Positions 1-14,534 of a DNA stretch of 64,000 bases are shown one piece after another. Position numbers and translations under genes: made by a program. The notes under the pieces were generated by a model, which worked only from the letters and a program-made list of their open reading frames with translations, was not told the DNA's origin and did no database searches. This DNA comes from Tillus elongatus (taxonomy: Eukaryota > Arthropoda > Insecta > Coleoptera > Cleridae): positions 69,789,082 through 69,853,081 of the forward strand of contig OZ023270.1 in assembly GCA_964006375.1 (NCBI GenBank), written 5' to 3'. How positions within the stretch are numbered: the stretch's first letter is position 1; each line of letters begins with the position of its first letter.

Positions 1-2
1 TA

Positions 3-74
<72 letters not shown>

Positions 75-117
75 ACGGATCTCCCCATTAGTGAATGTTT
101 TTAAGAAAATTCACTAA
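1..117 (-). repeat. HINE-like element, 5' part, truncated by window edge
   Basis: A (TA)n tract (about 5-70) is followed by a short block and the 5' terminal hairpin of the HINE-like family (tagtgaatgttttt...aaaattcacta), read on the minus strand. The 3' half lies outside the window. Confidence 0.7.
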
Positions 118-120
118 AAA

Positions 121-250
121 ATAAAATTTTAATCACCAACGACTTATGGACCACCTCTATTTGTAAAGATATTTTTTTAAGATGTAGCTCAAGACACCCT
201 ATAATTCATGTAAACATTTTTTTTCGTATCTTGCATAATGACGGATATAC
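121..250 (+). repeat. Dispersed repeat D, copy 1
   Basis: Begins near 'atcaccaacgacttatgg' and runs through 'aagatgtagctcaagacacc' to 'cttgcataatgacgg'. Related copies lie at 18315-18465, 29995-30150 and 47205-47325, all on the same strand. It has no coding potential and abuts HINE-like sequence in every case, so it may be a module of a longer composite element. Confidence 0.6.
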
Positions 251-489
251 TGAGTTTTAAAGATTTTTTATGAAAATTCGACAAAAATGATATACCATTA
301 ACCGATAAACTCTACAGCTAACACTACTGCCAAAGCATCAGAGAAAGGATCTATTTGAAATGATTTTTTGCGAATATTTTAGTAAAATGAAGGACAATGA
401 CGATTGAAACTAAGTTCAGGCTTTGTAAAATATTTTTCTTGAGACATTTTCCTTCCATAGCTCATATTAGTTTCAGGTTTATTGCCTAA
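251..489. other. Extended HINE-variant sequence, no gene
   Basis: Non-coding. The stretch matches, in inverse orientation, the segment 52140-52370 (phrases such as 'gggtctatttgaaatga' and 'taccaattttgacgtt') and in part 30310-30360. It seems to be the far end of a longer HINE variant. Confidence 0.45.
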
Positions 490-804
490 ATATTACCAAT
501 TTTGACGTTTTAAATCGCGACTTTGACGTTTTGAGGAAAACCCAAATTTATTTTTCTTTAAATGCCTGTAACTTTTTTGTGCTTTAATCTACAGAGCTAA
601 ATTTTGGTAGATAACTTATCTAAAATGATATAAACCCGCGAACCAAATTTGGTTGCCGTTACTTTGTTAATTCCGGAGATATACAAAATTTTCCAGGAAA
701 ACCTCGGCGGAATTTCCTGCCTAACGAACTTGTCCAAGACACTTGGACAAATGAAATGAAGGTACTCATCAAGTTTTATCAAAATTGGTCCATTATTTTT
801 TTAG

Positions 805-829
805 TTATAAGTGTGACACACACACACAC

Positions 830-917
<88 letters not shown>

Positions 918-942
918 GTGTGTGTGTGTGTCACACTTATAA
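805..942. repeat. Palindrome 1 centred on (TA)n
   Basis: The left arm ttataagtgtgacacaca... is mirrored on the right by ...tgtgtgtcacacttataa. The (CA)/(TG) and (TA) tracts lie inside. The arms match without mismatch over the non-repeat part. It could extrude as a cruciform. Confidence 0.85.
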
Positions 943-1004
943 TAAATTTCTTCAAATTAGCGCTATTTAGAAGCCCTGGAATCCAAATCGGATGTCGGTT
1001 TCAA

Positions 1005-1078
<74 letters not shown>

Positions 1079-1142
1079 TTGAAACCGACATCCGATTTGG
1101 ATTCCAGGGCTTCTAAATAGCGCTAATTTGAAGAAATTTATT
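941..1142. repeat. Palindrome 2 centred on (TA)n
   Basis: Two perfect arms of about 66 bp (941-1008 and 1075-1142) flank (TA)n. Each contains the HINE phrase 'aagccctggaatccaaatc' or its complement. It abuts palindrome 1, sharing bases 941-942. Confidence 0.9.
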
Positions 1143-1199
1143 CAAAAATCGCAATCTCCTCAATAGTGATTTTTTTTTAAAGAAAATTCACTAAACGGG

Positions 1200-1555
1200 A
1201 ATTATTTGATGCGTATTCATGACAACTACAAATAAGAATCCGTTACTACCTAATGATGTTTTCATCAAAAACTCTTTAAAAATAAAAGTAACATGAAAAT
1301 GACAGATGACATTTACAAAGTGTCACGTGATGCGTGTCAATATTTAACATGAAAATAGAATCAAACTAGAACAATAATAATAACTATAACAACGAAAATA
1401 TCGACGCCCATCAATCTAGTTATCTTATTATAACTTTTTAATATAGATGGACGTATTTTGTTTCAAGTATTTACCTAGAAAGAAAAACTTCCAAGAAAGG
1501 GATATAAATCAAATGAGTTTGCTCATTTAAAACAATGTCGCTATTATTGTCGTGT
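1200..1555. other. AT-rich intergenic stretch
   Basis: No ORF, RNA gene or repeat family was recognised between two HINE-like copies. Confidence 0.4.
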
Positions 1556-1562
1556 ATATGCT

Positions 1563-2060
<498 letters not shown>

Positions 2061-2179
2061 AAAGGACAACTTTTTAAAAGAGATTTGCAGTATATATGTA
2101 CCAAATTAAAAATTTATATCTCCTTACAAAATAAAAATGTCCACAAATAATTGCTTACTGGGGCCTCTAAAACCGGTCT

Positions 2180-2289
2180 CCAAGGTTCATTTAAATTTAA
2201 AGAATTCGTTTTCATAATATACGTTATAAATAGTGTACAATTCTTCTAAAAAATCACTACTATAATGCACTTGCTGCGTCCCGAACTTT
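2180..2289 (+). repeat. HINE-like 3'-end fragment joined to the next copy
   Basis: Ends with the 3' hairpin (gcacttgctgcgtcccgaac, one base off in the stem). The shared T run leads straight into the 5' hairpin of the following copy at 2287: a head-to-tail junction. Confidence 0.7.
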
Positions 2290-2401
2290 TTAGTGAATTT
2301 TCTTAGAAAAAATTCTATTCCGAATTTTGAAAAAATTTCTTCAAATGAGCGCGATCTAGGACTCCTAGAACCCATATCCGTGGTCACTTTCAATTTTTTA
2401 T

Positions 2402-2485
<84 letters not shown>

Positions 2486-2848
2486 CGCAACAATAAGGCA
2501 AAAAATATTCGGCCGGGTGCAATACACCGATAACTAAAAAAAGAATAGACCGATTTTGATAAAATTTAGCACGTACCTTCCTTTTATAAGTGGCTTGGAT
2601 AAGTTCGTTAGCCAGGAAAATCTAACCAGTTTTTCGGGGAAATTTTTGGGTTTTCTTTCGGAAAAATTTTTTATCTTAAAAAGTAGAAAAGCAACCAAAT
2701 TTGGTACATAAGTTTATGATATTAAAGGAAAACTATATACCAAAATTTATATTTCTATGTTAAAAGAAAAAAAGTAAAAAAAAATTGGTGCCAGATAATT
2801 TCTATGAAAATTCACTACCATAACGCACTTGCTGCGTCCAGATTTTTT
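2287..2848 (+). repeat. Complete HINE-like element
   Basis: All parts are present in order: 5' hairpin, proximal block ('ggactcctagaacccatatc'), (TA)n at 2406-2483, distal block ('ggcttggataagttcgttag'), inverted subterminal repeat 'gaaaattcactaccat', and the 3' hairpin ACGCA/TGCGT ending 'ccagattttttt'. This is one of the copies that define the family. The architecture matches DINE-1/Helentron-associated elements. Confidence 0.8.
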
Positions 2849-2859
2849 TACATTTGTTG

Positions 2860-3465
2860 TCATATTTTATTACAAACTCACTTCTTTATTTCATCATATT
2901 GAATAAGTGATTTTAAATCTGCACCACTTGAGTGTTTGTTTTCTCTGGAGACTTCCTGTTAGTGGACGATACATACCAAATCAATAGTAACAATTACAAT
3001 TGAGACCTTGAGGTATTAAAGTGTCGGTGTTTCCTTTATCAAGAGGAGAGGATTATGTTAAAGCAGTAAGGGATTGCCAGGAACAGTGACCCAGCAGGAT
3101 CCAATAAGACAGTAATCCACCAGGTCCTATAGATGTGTAGGTATTACATTGTTAGATCAAGCCGGCAGCAGGACACTACTAGTACGGTATGAAGAGAACA
3201 TACGAAAGGACATCTATATACGAGGGAGACTTCTTCTTAAGCTATTTAACAGACCTACGTAGAGGTAGTGTTTGAGCGTTTATGATTTTACCGCAGTCTG
3301 TGTTGACTAAAATTTTAGATAGCGTTCGTGTTATTTCCAATGAGGCTTGAAAGAAGTCAATAGGTATGTACAAAACGTTAAAGCTATCCTGTAGATAGCT
3401 TTGACTATAGCGTAACACAGTAGCGGCTCGTGCCTTAATGCGTTGGGGGTGCGCAAGAAAAAAAA
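2860..3465. other. Intergenic stretch, no recognised gene
   Basis: A 79-codon minus-strand ORF (3242-3481) has no family I recognise and overlaps the end of the next HINE. I do not call it a gene. The sequence is less AT-rich than its neighbours and could be unique DNA. Confidence 0.35.
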
Positions 3466-3471
3466 ACTCTG

Positions 3472-3924
3472 GACGCAGCAAGTGCGTTATGGTAGTGAAT
3501 TTTTATTAAATGCTTCAAATTTGAATAACAAATTTTTCTATAAACTTAGAAAATTTAATTTTGGTATGTAGTAAGGTCTTTCTTAGGACAAGATATCCAC
3601 CAAATTTCATTAAAATAACTGTAAATTTTGGAGAAAAAAAATTTTTTGAAAGAAAATATAAAATTTTAATAACTCAATTTTTGATAAATTGAGAAAGTTA
3701 AATTTTGTTACTTAGTAAGGTCTATCCCAAGGCAATACATGTAAATTTCATTAAAACAGCTTTGTTATTTTCGGAGAAAAAATTTTTTTTTTGAAATAAA
3801 ACTCAAAATTTTCCCGGAAAACCCCGTCTGATTTTCCTGGCTAACGAACTCATCCAAGCCCTTATTAAAAGAAAGGCACTTGCCGAGTTTTATTGAAATC
3901 GGTTAATTATTTTTCGAGTTATCA

Positions 3925-4011
<87 letters not shown>

Positions 4012-4144
4012 ATAAAAATTGAAACTGACCTCGGATATGGGTTCTAGGAGTCCTAGTTCGCGCTCATTTGAAAATTTTTTTGCAAAGTCTCACCGTCGAT
4101 ACCTCTCTATTAGTGATTTTTTTAAAAATAAAAATTCACTAAAA
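3472..4144 (-). repeat. Complete HINE-like element
   Basis: On the minus strand it has the 5' hairpin (near 4110-4142), proximal block ('gacgggtc'-type phrase and 'ggttctaggagtcctag' on the plus strand), (TA)n at 3930-4007, distal block and 3' hairpin at 3472-3490. The distal block carries two internal near-repeats of the 'gaaaaaaatttttt' phrase, making this a longer variant. Confidence 0.8.
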
Positions 4145-4524
4145 TCAAATAACAGAGATAGCTTGCTCTACTCGCAATTGTCTTTAGAAAATCAAATTAA
4201 AGATCTCAATTTACCAAGAAAAACTTCAACTACCATAATTAGAATGAGATTTAACCACGGTAGATATAAATCTCATCTGCATCGAACTGGCATGGAGGAT
4301 CTTACTGCAACTGCGATGGAACCTCTATCTGCGACTTGGACCGCCTAGTATTTTCACGTTACCGATTAACACGCTACGAATTGACTTATGCATTTATTAA
4401 TAATAACAATGTTTACAGTGAGCGACATCTGCTGGTCAAACGTGAAAATATAAAACCATTGAGACCAAGAATTGAAATGTTAGTCAATAAAAGTGAGAAT
4501 GAGAACTACAAAGTCATTGAATAA
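4145..4524 (+). pseudogene. Non-LTR retrotransposon C-terminal fragment (zinc-knuckle region)
   Basis: Translation gives LPRKTSTTIIRMRFNHGR followed by a HL-R-GM segment, as in the region after RNase H in R1/I-type non-LTR retrotransposons. After a frame change near 4290 a YCNCDG...C cysteine cluster with DLDRLVF follows, resembling the usual CxC..HLVF.C motif. The reading then continues to a stop at 4522-4524. There is no RT domain here. It is a broken tail fragment between two HINE copies. The family assignment rests on the motif pattern only. Confidence 0.5.
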
Positions 4525-4589
4525 TACGAGATTTTGAAGCTGCGGTCAATAGAAATATAAATAACCAACAGCAACCACACACTTATGAT

Positions 4590-5926
<1,337 letters not shown>

Positions 5927-5929
5927 AGG

Positions 5930-7490
5930 GCTCGCCTATTTTTTCCCGAAAATGTATTATAAAAAAACCTTCTTACTAAACTAACTAAACTTAATGATTA
6001 TTAACTATACTTACGAAGTTTTCCTCTAGTAAGTTATACGTTATAGTAGTTAAAAAGTCCCTTAAAAAGTTAACCTTCAATTTTAAAATATTATCCACTG
6101 AATTAATCACAGTATCACTATTATTTTGTCCACTTATTAAGCAACCCGAACTAGTAGCCATAATAATAATAATAATTGTCTTGTTATAACATGTAAACAA
6201 CAACGAAATGATCTAATTAAAATCAATCCGACGCGCAGCACTACATGAAAATTACTAAACACATGCTAGACACAGACACGCTCTGACAAAATTCCACTGC
6301 AAACTGCAAGTGTGGAATTTCAGAGCGCACACCAGATTGCTTATTCGGTCGTTTTCGACGATGATACTCGATCATTTCGCATTGAAGTATCGGATTTCTT
6401 CAAGAGCGCCGAAAAATACACACCGCCGGCGACTGATGTTTATATGGATATTTGGATATGGATGTATATAACGATAACGTCTGCAACCAACCCTTAACAC
6501 TATACTTATTCTGAGGCTGTATTAATGGCTGCCGACTCTGCGATCCTCGATATACTAATTTTGTTTGTTGAATGCAGGAGGTAAGAAAGCAAATAAAAAT
6601 TTATTGAAATATAGCATAGCAAAACAAATTTTTCCACTGCAGGCGGCAGTGCGCACGCACGGACGCACTTATTGAGGAGCGGCCCCTGGTGTAACAGTAT
6701 AAAATATATTAGTGGGCCGAAATTTAATTAACAGCATTTAGTTTCGTTTACGGAAATTTTTGAGTTTCAGATTCAGCTTCCCTAACTTAATTTACTCACA
6801 TCTATTCTTACTAGTAGCACGTACTTTAGCTAAAAATATTTTTGATATACCATGCTGCGTGTTTCTTCAGTAAAACAATTTTTTTTTCTAAAAATTAATA
6901 TTGGTTATACAAAGAAATGTTCAACCAGGCAATATTTTTAATGCCGATTACTCAGTAGCGGCCATATCATTGTTTATGTTTCTGGAAACCGAGTTGCAAA
7001 GATTATATATACATACAGGATGGCCTATTGAAAACGAGCTGGCAGCCACAACTGCCAGGAAAAATTGTTGTCAAAAAAAACCTGGAACACGTCAAGTTTG
7101 CTTGTGAGCAGGGAAACTTTTGACGCAAAAACTATAGCCCAAACTTTACCCTCTTAAACAGGGGTGTCATCCCCCAAATTTTTTCAAATGGGAATAGGGG
7201 TACCCGATACCTTGTTAAAAATGGCTTTTGATTGCCTATACACTGCTTTTTTTTGAAACTACAATCCAAAAAATAAGTTACCGAATTTAATAAAATTTGG
7301 CAAGTGTTTTGATTTGTTGATAGCTTCTGTTGTGTTTGTTGATTAACCCAAATGTACAAGTTCATGTAAAAAAGAGTAATTTGTTTCAAGATAAATAATT
7401 TGTGGGTTATTTTTGTAATATAAACAATATTTTATTTTATTTTATAAACAAAAAGAAGCTATATAATTTCCACAACGTCACAATGTGTGG
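5930..7490. other. Intergenic stretch, no recognised gene
   Basis: Several ORFs of 60-85 codons occur on both strands without recognisable domains. A small imperfect hairpin lies at 6279-6327. 'tacaggatggcctattg' near 7015 resembles the end of a mariner-like element, but no partner end was found. Confidence 0.35.
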
Positions 7491-7499
7491 AAGTATCGC

Positions 7500-8555
7500 A
7501 TCGGAAAAAAAATTCAAAAGTTTTTTTTCGGTTAAATCTCGTAAAAAGTATCAAAACATAATATATAAAAATTGATTTGGGAATGAATTTTTTGTCTGTC
7601 TGTTTGTAGCCACGCTAACTTCAGTACGACTTGAGATATCGTCTTCAAATTTGGTATACACTTAGCACCCGGCAAACGAACGGTTCGGATTCTTTTTGGA
7701 TAAAATCGCTTCAGTGGGTAGGGGATGAATTGGGGGTGATTTGGTGAAAATTGCCAAAAATATGTCAAGAGAGCGACCGGGATTCGATGCTAGGTCCAAG
7801 TCTGGTTTATAGACTTCTAGAATTTTTATTGTAAAACTAAGAGCAGTTTTACTTTTACTTTGCTCTGTTAACAAGTTTTAATCAAATATAAGCATTTTCC
7901 TTACTAAGATTCTTGAAAAAATGTCAAGGGGGTCGATGGGATTCGAGGGCCAATACCGTTTTCTTATTTTCTAGAATTTTTAGAGGAAAACTGCGAGCTG
8001 TTTTACCTTTACTTTGCTGTAATAAGAGGTGTTGATAAAAAATCAAAATTTTCCTTACTGAGATTTATAAAAAAATATATGTCAAGTTAGTCAATGGAAT
8101 TCGATGCTAAGTCCGAGGCTATTATCTTGCCTTCTAGAATTTTTAGAAGAAAACTGCGAGCCGTTTTACTTTTAACTTGCTGTACTAAGAAGTTCTAAGA
8201 ATAAATAAAACATTCTTTAATGAGATTTATAAAAAAAAGTGACAAGGGAGAAACTGGGATTCGATGGTAGAACTACAACAGTTTGATACCCTTTCAGAAT
8301 TTTTGGAATAAAACTGCGAGCGGCTTTGCCTTTATTTTGCTGTAACTAGAAGTTTTAAGAAGAAATCAAAATTTTCCATATTGTGATTAAAAAAAGATGA
8401 TGTCAAGGAATGTCTGGGTTTCGATGCTAGGCCCAAGTAGAATTTTTAGAGTAAATTTGCGAGTGGTTTTAAATTTATTTTGCTGTATTAAGAAGTTTTA
8501 ATAAGAAATTGACATTTTTTCGTGAAAACTCGAGTACTAAAACGTTTTATGGTTT
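7500..8555. mobile_element. Unclassified repeat element with internal 160-bp tandem array
   Basis: A left module (about 7500-7760: 'cttcaaatttggtatacac', 'gggtgatttggtgaaaa') is followed by five tandem units and a right module (about 8512-8555: 'aaattgacattttttcgtg'). The same left and right modules recur at 8862-9150 with no array between them. No ORF of note. It is non-autonomous, class unknown. Confidence 0.65.
7761..8520. repeat. Tandem array, about 5 units of 158-161 bp
   Basis: Units start near 7761, 7921, 8079, 8239 and 8400. Each begins with a variant of 'atgtcaagg...gattcgatg', followed by 'ctagaatttttag' and 'gttttactttt.actttgctgt'. Units differ by many substitutions, so the array is old. 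Confidence 0.85.
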
Positions 8556-8861
8556 ATTTTTTTCCCTTCAGGGCTCGTCCGCGTCTTTGCCGCCCCGACA
8601 GCACCGTAGTCTTTTCTACTCGACACATTCCAAAATTACTGTGATTTGAAGTAGTATTTAGATCAATTGGTAGGGTAAGATTTTATATTGCTCTGTATCC
8701 CACCTAGGCTGCCCCTCGATCAGTTGTTTTTAACGGTCCAGAGCCTTACACTTGATTTATTAGAAAACTTTTAATTTCATCAAACATCTGGTACTATATC
8801 CTAAAATTAAATTAGGTGTTGTGTTGTGGTGGAATATTGGTGACAAAAATTTCGAATTTTT

Positions 8862-9150
8862 TTGTTGCTAAAACGGCGTAAAAATGCTAAAAAATATAAT
8901 AGAAAACTTGATTCTGGAACGAACTTTTTTTTTGGTCTGTCGGCATGCACGTCTGTCTGTTAATAGGCGCAATAACTTTTGAACGAATTGAGATATCATC
9001 TTCAAATTTGGTATCCAGTTAGCACCCGACAAAGGAACGCTTAGAATTATTTCTGAATAAGACCGCTTCAGGGGGTAAGGGATAAATAAGAGGTGATTTG
9101 GTGAAAACTGACATTTTTTAAATAAAACTCTAGTAATATAACATCTCAAT
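8862..9150. mobile_element. Second copy of the same element without the tandem array
   Basis: It shares with 7500-7760 the series 'gatatcatcttcaaatttgg', 'agcacccg.caaa.gaacg' and 'ggtgatttggtgaaaa', then passes directly into the right-module phrase 'ctgacattttttaaataaaa'. It is in direct orientation, about 1.35 kb from the first copy. Confidence 0.7.
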
Positions 9151-9204
9151 ATTTCATGGGTACAGGAATACAAATATTTTCTTTGTGGTCAAGTCATTGG
9201 CCTA

Positions 9205-11413
9205 CAACTCCGTTTGACACTACAACTCCGCGAACTGGGACGAAATGCGAGATTACTTTTCCTCATTTCCAAGGGCGTCTGTCTGCTTCTCTCATCCTGA
9301 CCCCTCTGATATCTCACAAAACGTTACCGAAATTATCGAAGCTGTCATGGAATTATTTATTCCACGTACACTGAAAACCTCTGCAGCCACTCAAAAGCCC
9401 TGGTTCTCTAAATCCTGTAACAAGGCCAGACTTGAAAAGGTCAAAGCTCACAAAAAGCTTCTACACAATCCCAGTCAAGAAAACCGTCAAGCATGTAACG
9501 ACGCAAGAAACCGCTATGTCCGCATTCTTTCTGAGGCAAAAAACTCGTTCAATAACCACATCAAAAACAAAGTCCTCTTAAGCTCCAGCGGCAGCAAACC
9601 CTTCTGGACTCTTGCTAAATCTATTGGGAATAATTTCTGCAAGAGCACATTCCCACCTCTTGTCTCAGGGGATGAAATTGTTTCTACCGCCCTGGGCAAG
9701 GTTAAACTTTTTGCCTCGTTGTTCGTCGGCAATTCTACTCTCAACCCACCTCCAAATGTTCAACCACCAACAGTCCCCAATGTCGCGCATAAAATGACGG
9801 ATATCATTTTCAAAACTAAAAAGGTACGAAAGATGATCTCTTCTCTTAATACCAGGAAAGCCTCTGTTCTTGGCGAGATCTCAGCAATTGTTCCCAAAAA
9901 AGCGCACCAGAACTTGCTACTGTACTGACTCGTCTGTTTCAGACATCTGACAATAGAGGCATATTCCCTAGTAACTGGAAAACTGCTCGAGTACAACCCG
10001 TCCCCAAGAAAGGATCGAAAGCGCTTCCTGGCAACTACCGGCCTATTTCTCTCCTTTTAATCGTCTCTAAAGTGATGGAAAAGTATATAAACACCGAATT
10101 ACTAAAATTTCTTGAAAAACACAGTCTAATCCACGACAGGCAGTATGGATTCCGTCAGCGCAGATCAACTGCCGACCCCCTTTCCTTTGTCACCCATTCT
10201 TGGAACAAGTCTATGGAACTACACGGCGAATCCCAAATTGTCGCTCTAGACATATCCAAAGCATTCGACCAGGTCTGGCACGCAGCGCTGCTTAATAAAC
10301 TACCGGCCTATGTCCTACCACCAAAACTCTGTACGTGGACAGCCAATTTCCTCTCCAACCGGAGCATTTCTTTTGTCGTGGATGGCCATTCATCTAAACT
10401 GTATCCAATTAATGCAGGAGTTCCTCAAGGTTCAGCTTTAGCCCCTACTTTGTTTCTTCTCCACATCAATGACCTCCTCTCTAGCACATCCAACCCAGTT
10501 CACAGTTACGCGGACGACAGCACCCTCCACTCAAATATACAATATTCTAAGACTGTCTCTTTAGCCCAATTAGACGAGGATCGCATACTCATGGAGGGTT
10601 CTATCTCCGTGGATCTCCAAAAAATATTAGACTGGGGAAGTAGAAATCTTGTACAATTCAACCCCACCAAATCGCAGTCTTGCTTTCTTTCTCATAAGAG
10701 ATACACTAGCCCTAGACCCATCACAATGAACAACCAAGTTATTCAAAGTAATGAGTCCTTTTGGCATCTCTGTGGATCGAAATCTCAATTGGCACCAACA
10801 TGTTACATCAATTACAGAACCGGCTGCTAAGAAATTAGGTTTCCTTTTCCGGGCTCACAAATACTTTTCACCAGTTAATCTCTATACTTTATACACTTCA
10901 CAAATAATACCAAACCTCGAATACTGCTGCCACATCTGGGGTGCTGCTGCCGCTTCTACACTCGCTAGCCTGGACTCCATTCAGAAGAGAGCTATACGTC
11001 TAATCGGTGACCCTACCCTCACCCAAAGGCTGCCATCCTTTGCCCACCGACGTGCCGTTGGTGACCTCTCCCTCTCTTTTATAGATATCTGCACGGACAC
11101 TGCTCAGAGGAGCTTTCTTCCATAGTTCCTACACCTGCTGCCACCAACTGATCTACCAGGGGAACAGAACGAATGCACCCTTTTACTGTCCAGGTCACCA
11201 GACAAAGAACATCTTGTTATGCCCGCTCTTTTGTCCCGAGCACTTCCAAGTTGTGGAATTGCTTGCCGGCACATGTTTTTCCTTCTCCCCCGAACCTCCA
11301 AACCTTCAAGTTCAGAATTAACAAGTTGCCTCTTTCCTCCTTGTCGACACCCACGGTACGATAGTATTTAGGCTGTAAGCCCTCGTAGTGTGTTGTTTAA
11401 ATTAAAAAAAAAA
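9205..11413 (+). mobile_element. Non-LTR retrotransposon copy 1, 5'-truncated
   Basis: Starts mid-ORF2 between the endonuclease and RT domains and runs through RT and the C-terminal region. The 3' UTR (...ggctgtaagccctcg...) and an A-rich tail end at about 11413. Related copies lie at 41095-42665 and 27030-27425. 5' truncation and the A-rich tail are as expected for target-primed reverse transcription. Confidence 0.85.
9242..11367 (+). pseudogene. ORF2 reverse transcriptase of non-LTR copy 1 (Jockey/CR1-type), frameshifted
   Basis: The product would be the RT that copies element RNA at a nicked target. Segments in order: pre-RT linker (KPWFSKSCNKARLEKVK), RT start (MISSLNTRKAS), a frame change near 9900, RT core with SNWKTARVQPVPKKGSK, QYGFRQRRSTADPLSFV, VALDISKAFDQVWH and GVPQGSALAPTLFLLHINDL, and the catalytic box SYADDS near 10504-10521. 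A second frame change follows near 10755, then the thumb/C-terminal part (IIPNLEYCCHIWG), and a further frame change before the terminal SKLWNCLPAHVFPSP...FKFRINKLPL segment ending with a stop near 11367. The catalytic residues are intact but the frame is broken at least three times. The 3' motifs fit the CR1/Jockey side of non-LTR elements; the exact clade is undecided. Confidence 0.85.
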
Positions 11414-11414
11414 T

Positions 11415-13028
11415 TCATTCCATGATAATCTTTTTCTGAAGAGAATAAATTATCACAGCTATGTGGAAGTTATTATTCGATTTGCAGCACTTTTTTGGCA
11501 GGTAGTCAAAAACGTCAAACGTCAAAAATAAAATATTAATCAAAAAGCGGTAAAAAGAGATGACATTATGGTACATTGAATATGCCAAATTGAGGGGTAT
11601 TTCCATTAACATTTGTCAAATTTATAATTTTTTGACCAAAGTTATTTAAAACTTATGGATTAAATAACGATTAAAACCTCTGACAACAAAATGTTACCAT
11701 GTAATTTAATTATTTTTTTATTTTTTTATCATTTAATTATTTTTTGGTCAAAAATGTATTCACAAGTCTGCGAAATTTTTTTATATACCGTTTTAACTTT
11801 GAAGAATCTACATAACTACATTTCTTTAAACAAAACTAAAAAATTGTAAGCTACTATTTTAATTATACAAGATGTCGCAATAAAACAAAAATTTTGTTTC
11901 ACTTGTAAATCTCTCCATTTTCTTGTGAGTATCATTATCGATATTCCCCGGTATATTGCAGGACATTATATAGCAGGACAGAGTCTCCTGCAATGATGTC
12001 CCGACTGGTTGATATATGGCGACCCGTTCACAGACACTATTACCCCTGCCCATACCTCTAAAGGGTTGATATAGGATCAGATTAACTAATTAATTGGTTA
12101 TCGTACAGTTATTTCCTGAAGGATACATGGATTACTCTGCGGCCGAACACAGGATATAAGCGACACAATGGATATCGGGAAGTATCTATCGTGGGAAATG
12201 CATTCACCAGGATAATACGCTGTCCGATTGTTAAGGAGTATTTGTTTATGGATATTGATTCCTAGTATACCTGGAGATGATTCGTGGAGATTCTAACATT
12301 TAAACGTTTCAAACTGCAAAAACACTGATACAGAATAAACCCATTTACTGCATAATTTCGCTAAAAAATTTTTGACTTTTCTAACAGCCATTTATATTTT
12401 ATTCTCTTTCTCAAGTGATACAAATTACCCAATCATTTTAACACTTTACTTATATTTTTATATTTTATTGGCTAAAATTACACAATACGTCTATACAGTA
12501 AGTCCATTTTGACTTGTCTTGTATAAACTGACATTTTAAACAGTTTATTCTAAAAAATAATTGACACTGCATTATCCAAATATGACATACTTCGAATTTT
12601 GACAAACCATTTTAAATAAACTTTTTATACCATTTTTTCCACCATCTTACATTTCCAATCACTGCCTTCATGTACTACTGATCTTTACACATCCATCATT
12701 ACTTTCCCATCATCATTCTTCATTTACTTTCCATGTTTATACCAAATTTATAAAATTTTATTCAAAAACCGAACCGCTTCATTCTGACAATTGACAGAAT
12801 ATAACTGATAACAACATTCAAGAATGTTTTCGATAACACCAGGGCTCTCAACGTTATATGTCAAATAAATATCTGTGACGTTTTGGCCATGCGAATTTTG
12901 AATTTAGTTATGCATTAATTAAAGAAAATATTCCAAAAAGTACCACAAGCAGTCAGAAATATACATGGATAATATTCCTGGAATTTTTCTGTGAACGAAA
13001 ATATGTGTTAAATAAGCAGAGAAGCGTA
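11415..13028. other. AT-rich intergenic stretch, no recognised gene
   Basis: About 1.6 kb without a convincing ORF, RNA gene or repeat family on either strand. Possibly unique host intergenic or intronic sequence. Confidence 0.4.
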
Positions 13029-13029
13029 G

Positions 13030-13139
13030 AAGAACTGGCATTGATAAGCAGACATGGAGAACCCAAATTACAAAAAAACGTAAGAAAACATACGATCGTT
13101 TCACTAACCAAGTAAGCGTCATCAGAAGATGAACACGTC
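13030..13139 (-). repeat. PLE-type repeat with hammerhead-like core (family E, copy 1)
   Basis: On the minus strand: CTGATGA (13119-13125), a stem II of the form GCUUAC/GUUAGU with one mismatch, GAAAC, then the 8-base palindrome ACGATCGT (13092-13099), then 'gtaatttgggttctccatg'. The core boxes and palindromic stem III match the hammerhead layout, but a stable stem I is not seen. It lies downstream of the PLE pseudogene on the same strand, across a (TA)n tract, where Penelope-like elements carry such motifs. Confidence 0.5.
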
Positions 13140-13212
13140 TAAATATCTTATATGCACAACTCTACTTATATTATTTTGCAGGTACTCGGTCACTAACAAT
13201 TACTATATTTAG

Positions 13213-14534
<1,322 letters not shown>

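Larger units (their letters stand above)
490..1195 (-). repeat. HINE-like element with duplicated, folded-back (TA) core
   Basis: The distal block (490-804) carries the family phrase 'gcctaacgaacttgtccaag'. The proximal block with the 5' hairpin ends near 1195 ('aaaattcactaaac'). Instead of one (TA) tract it has two, at 835-914 and 1010-1074. Each is the centre of its own inverted repeat (805-942 and 941-1142). Confidence 0.75.

Noticed and set aside
756..1082. Long ORFs made of alternating Ile-Tyr, Thr-His or Val-Cys
   Set aside because: They are translations of (TA)n, (CA)n and (TG)n microsatellites in all frames and carry no coding evidence.
5991..6203. Host gene on the minus strand (70 codons)
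   Set aside because: No domain, low-complexity Ile run, no splice or start context support.
6279..6327. Small RNA hairpin
   Set aside because: Arms of 16 bp with a 3-nt bulge; too short and imperfect to stand out from an AT-rich background.
6312..6497. 61-codon ORF as a host exon
   Set aside because: No recognisable family or flanking splice signals strong enough to support it.
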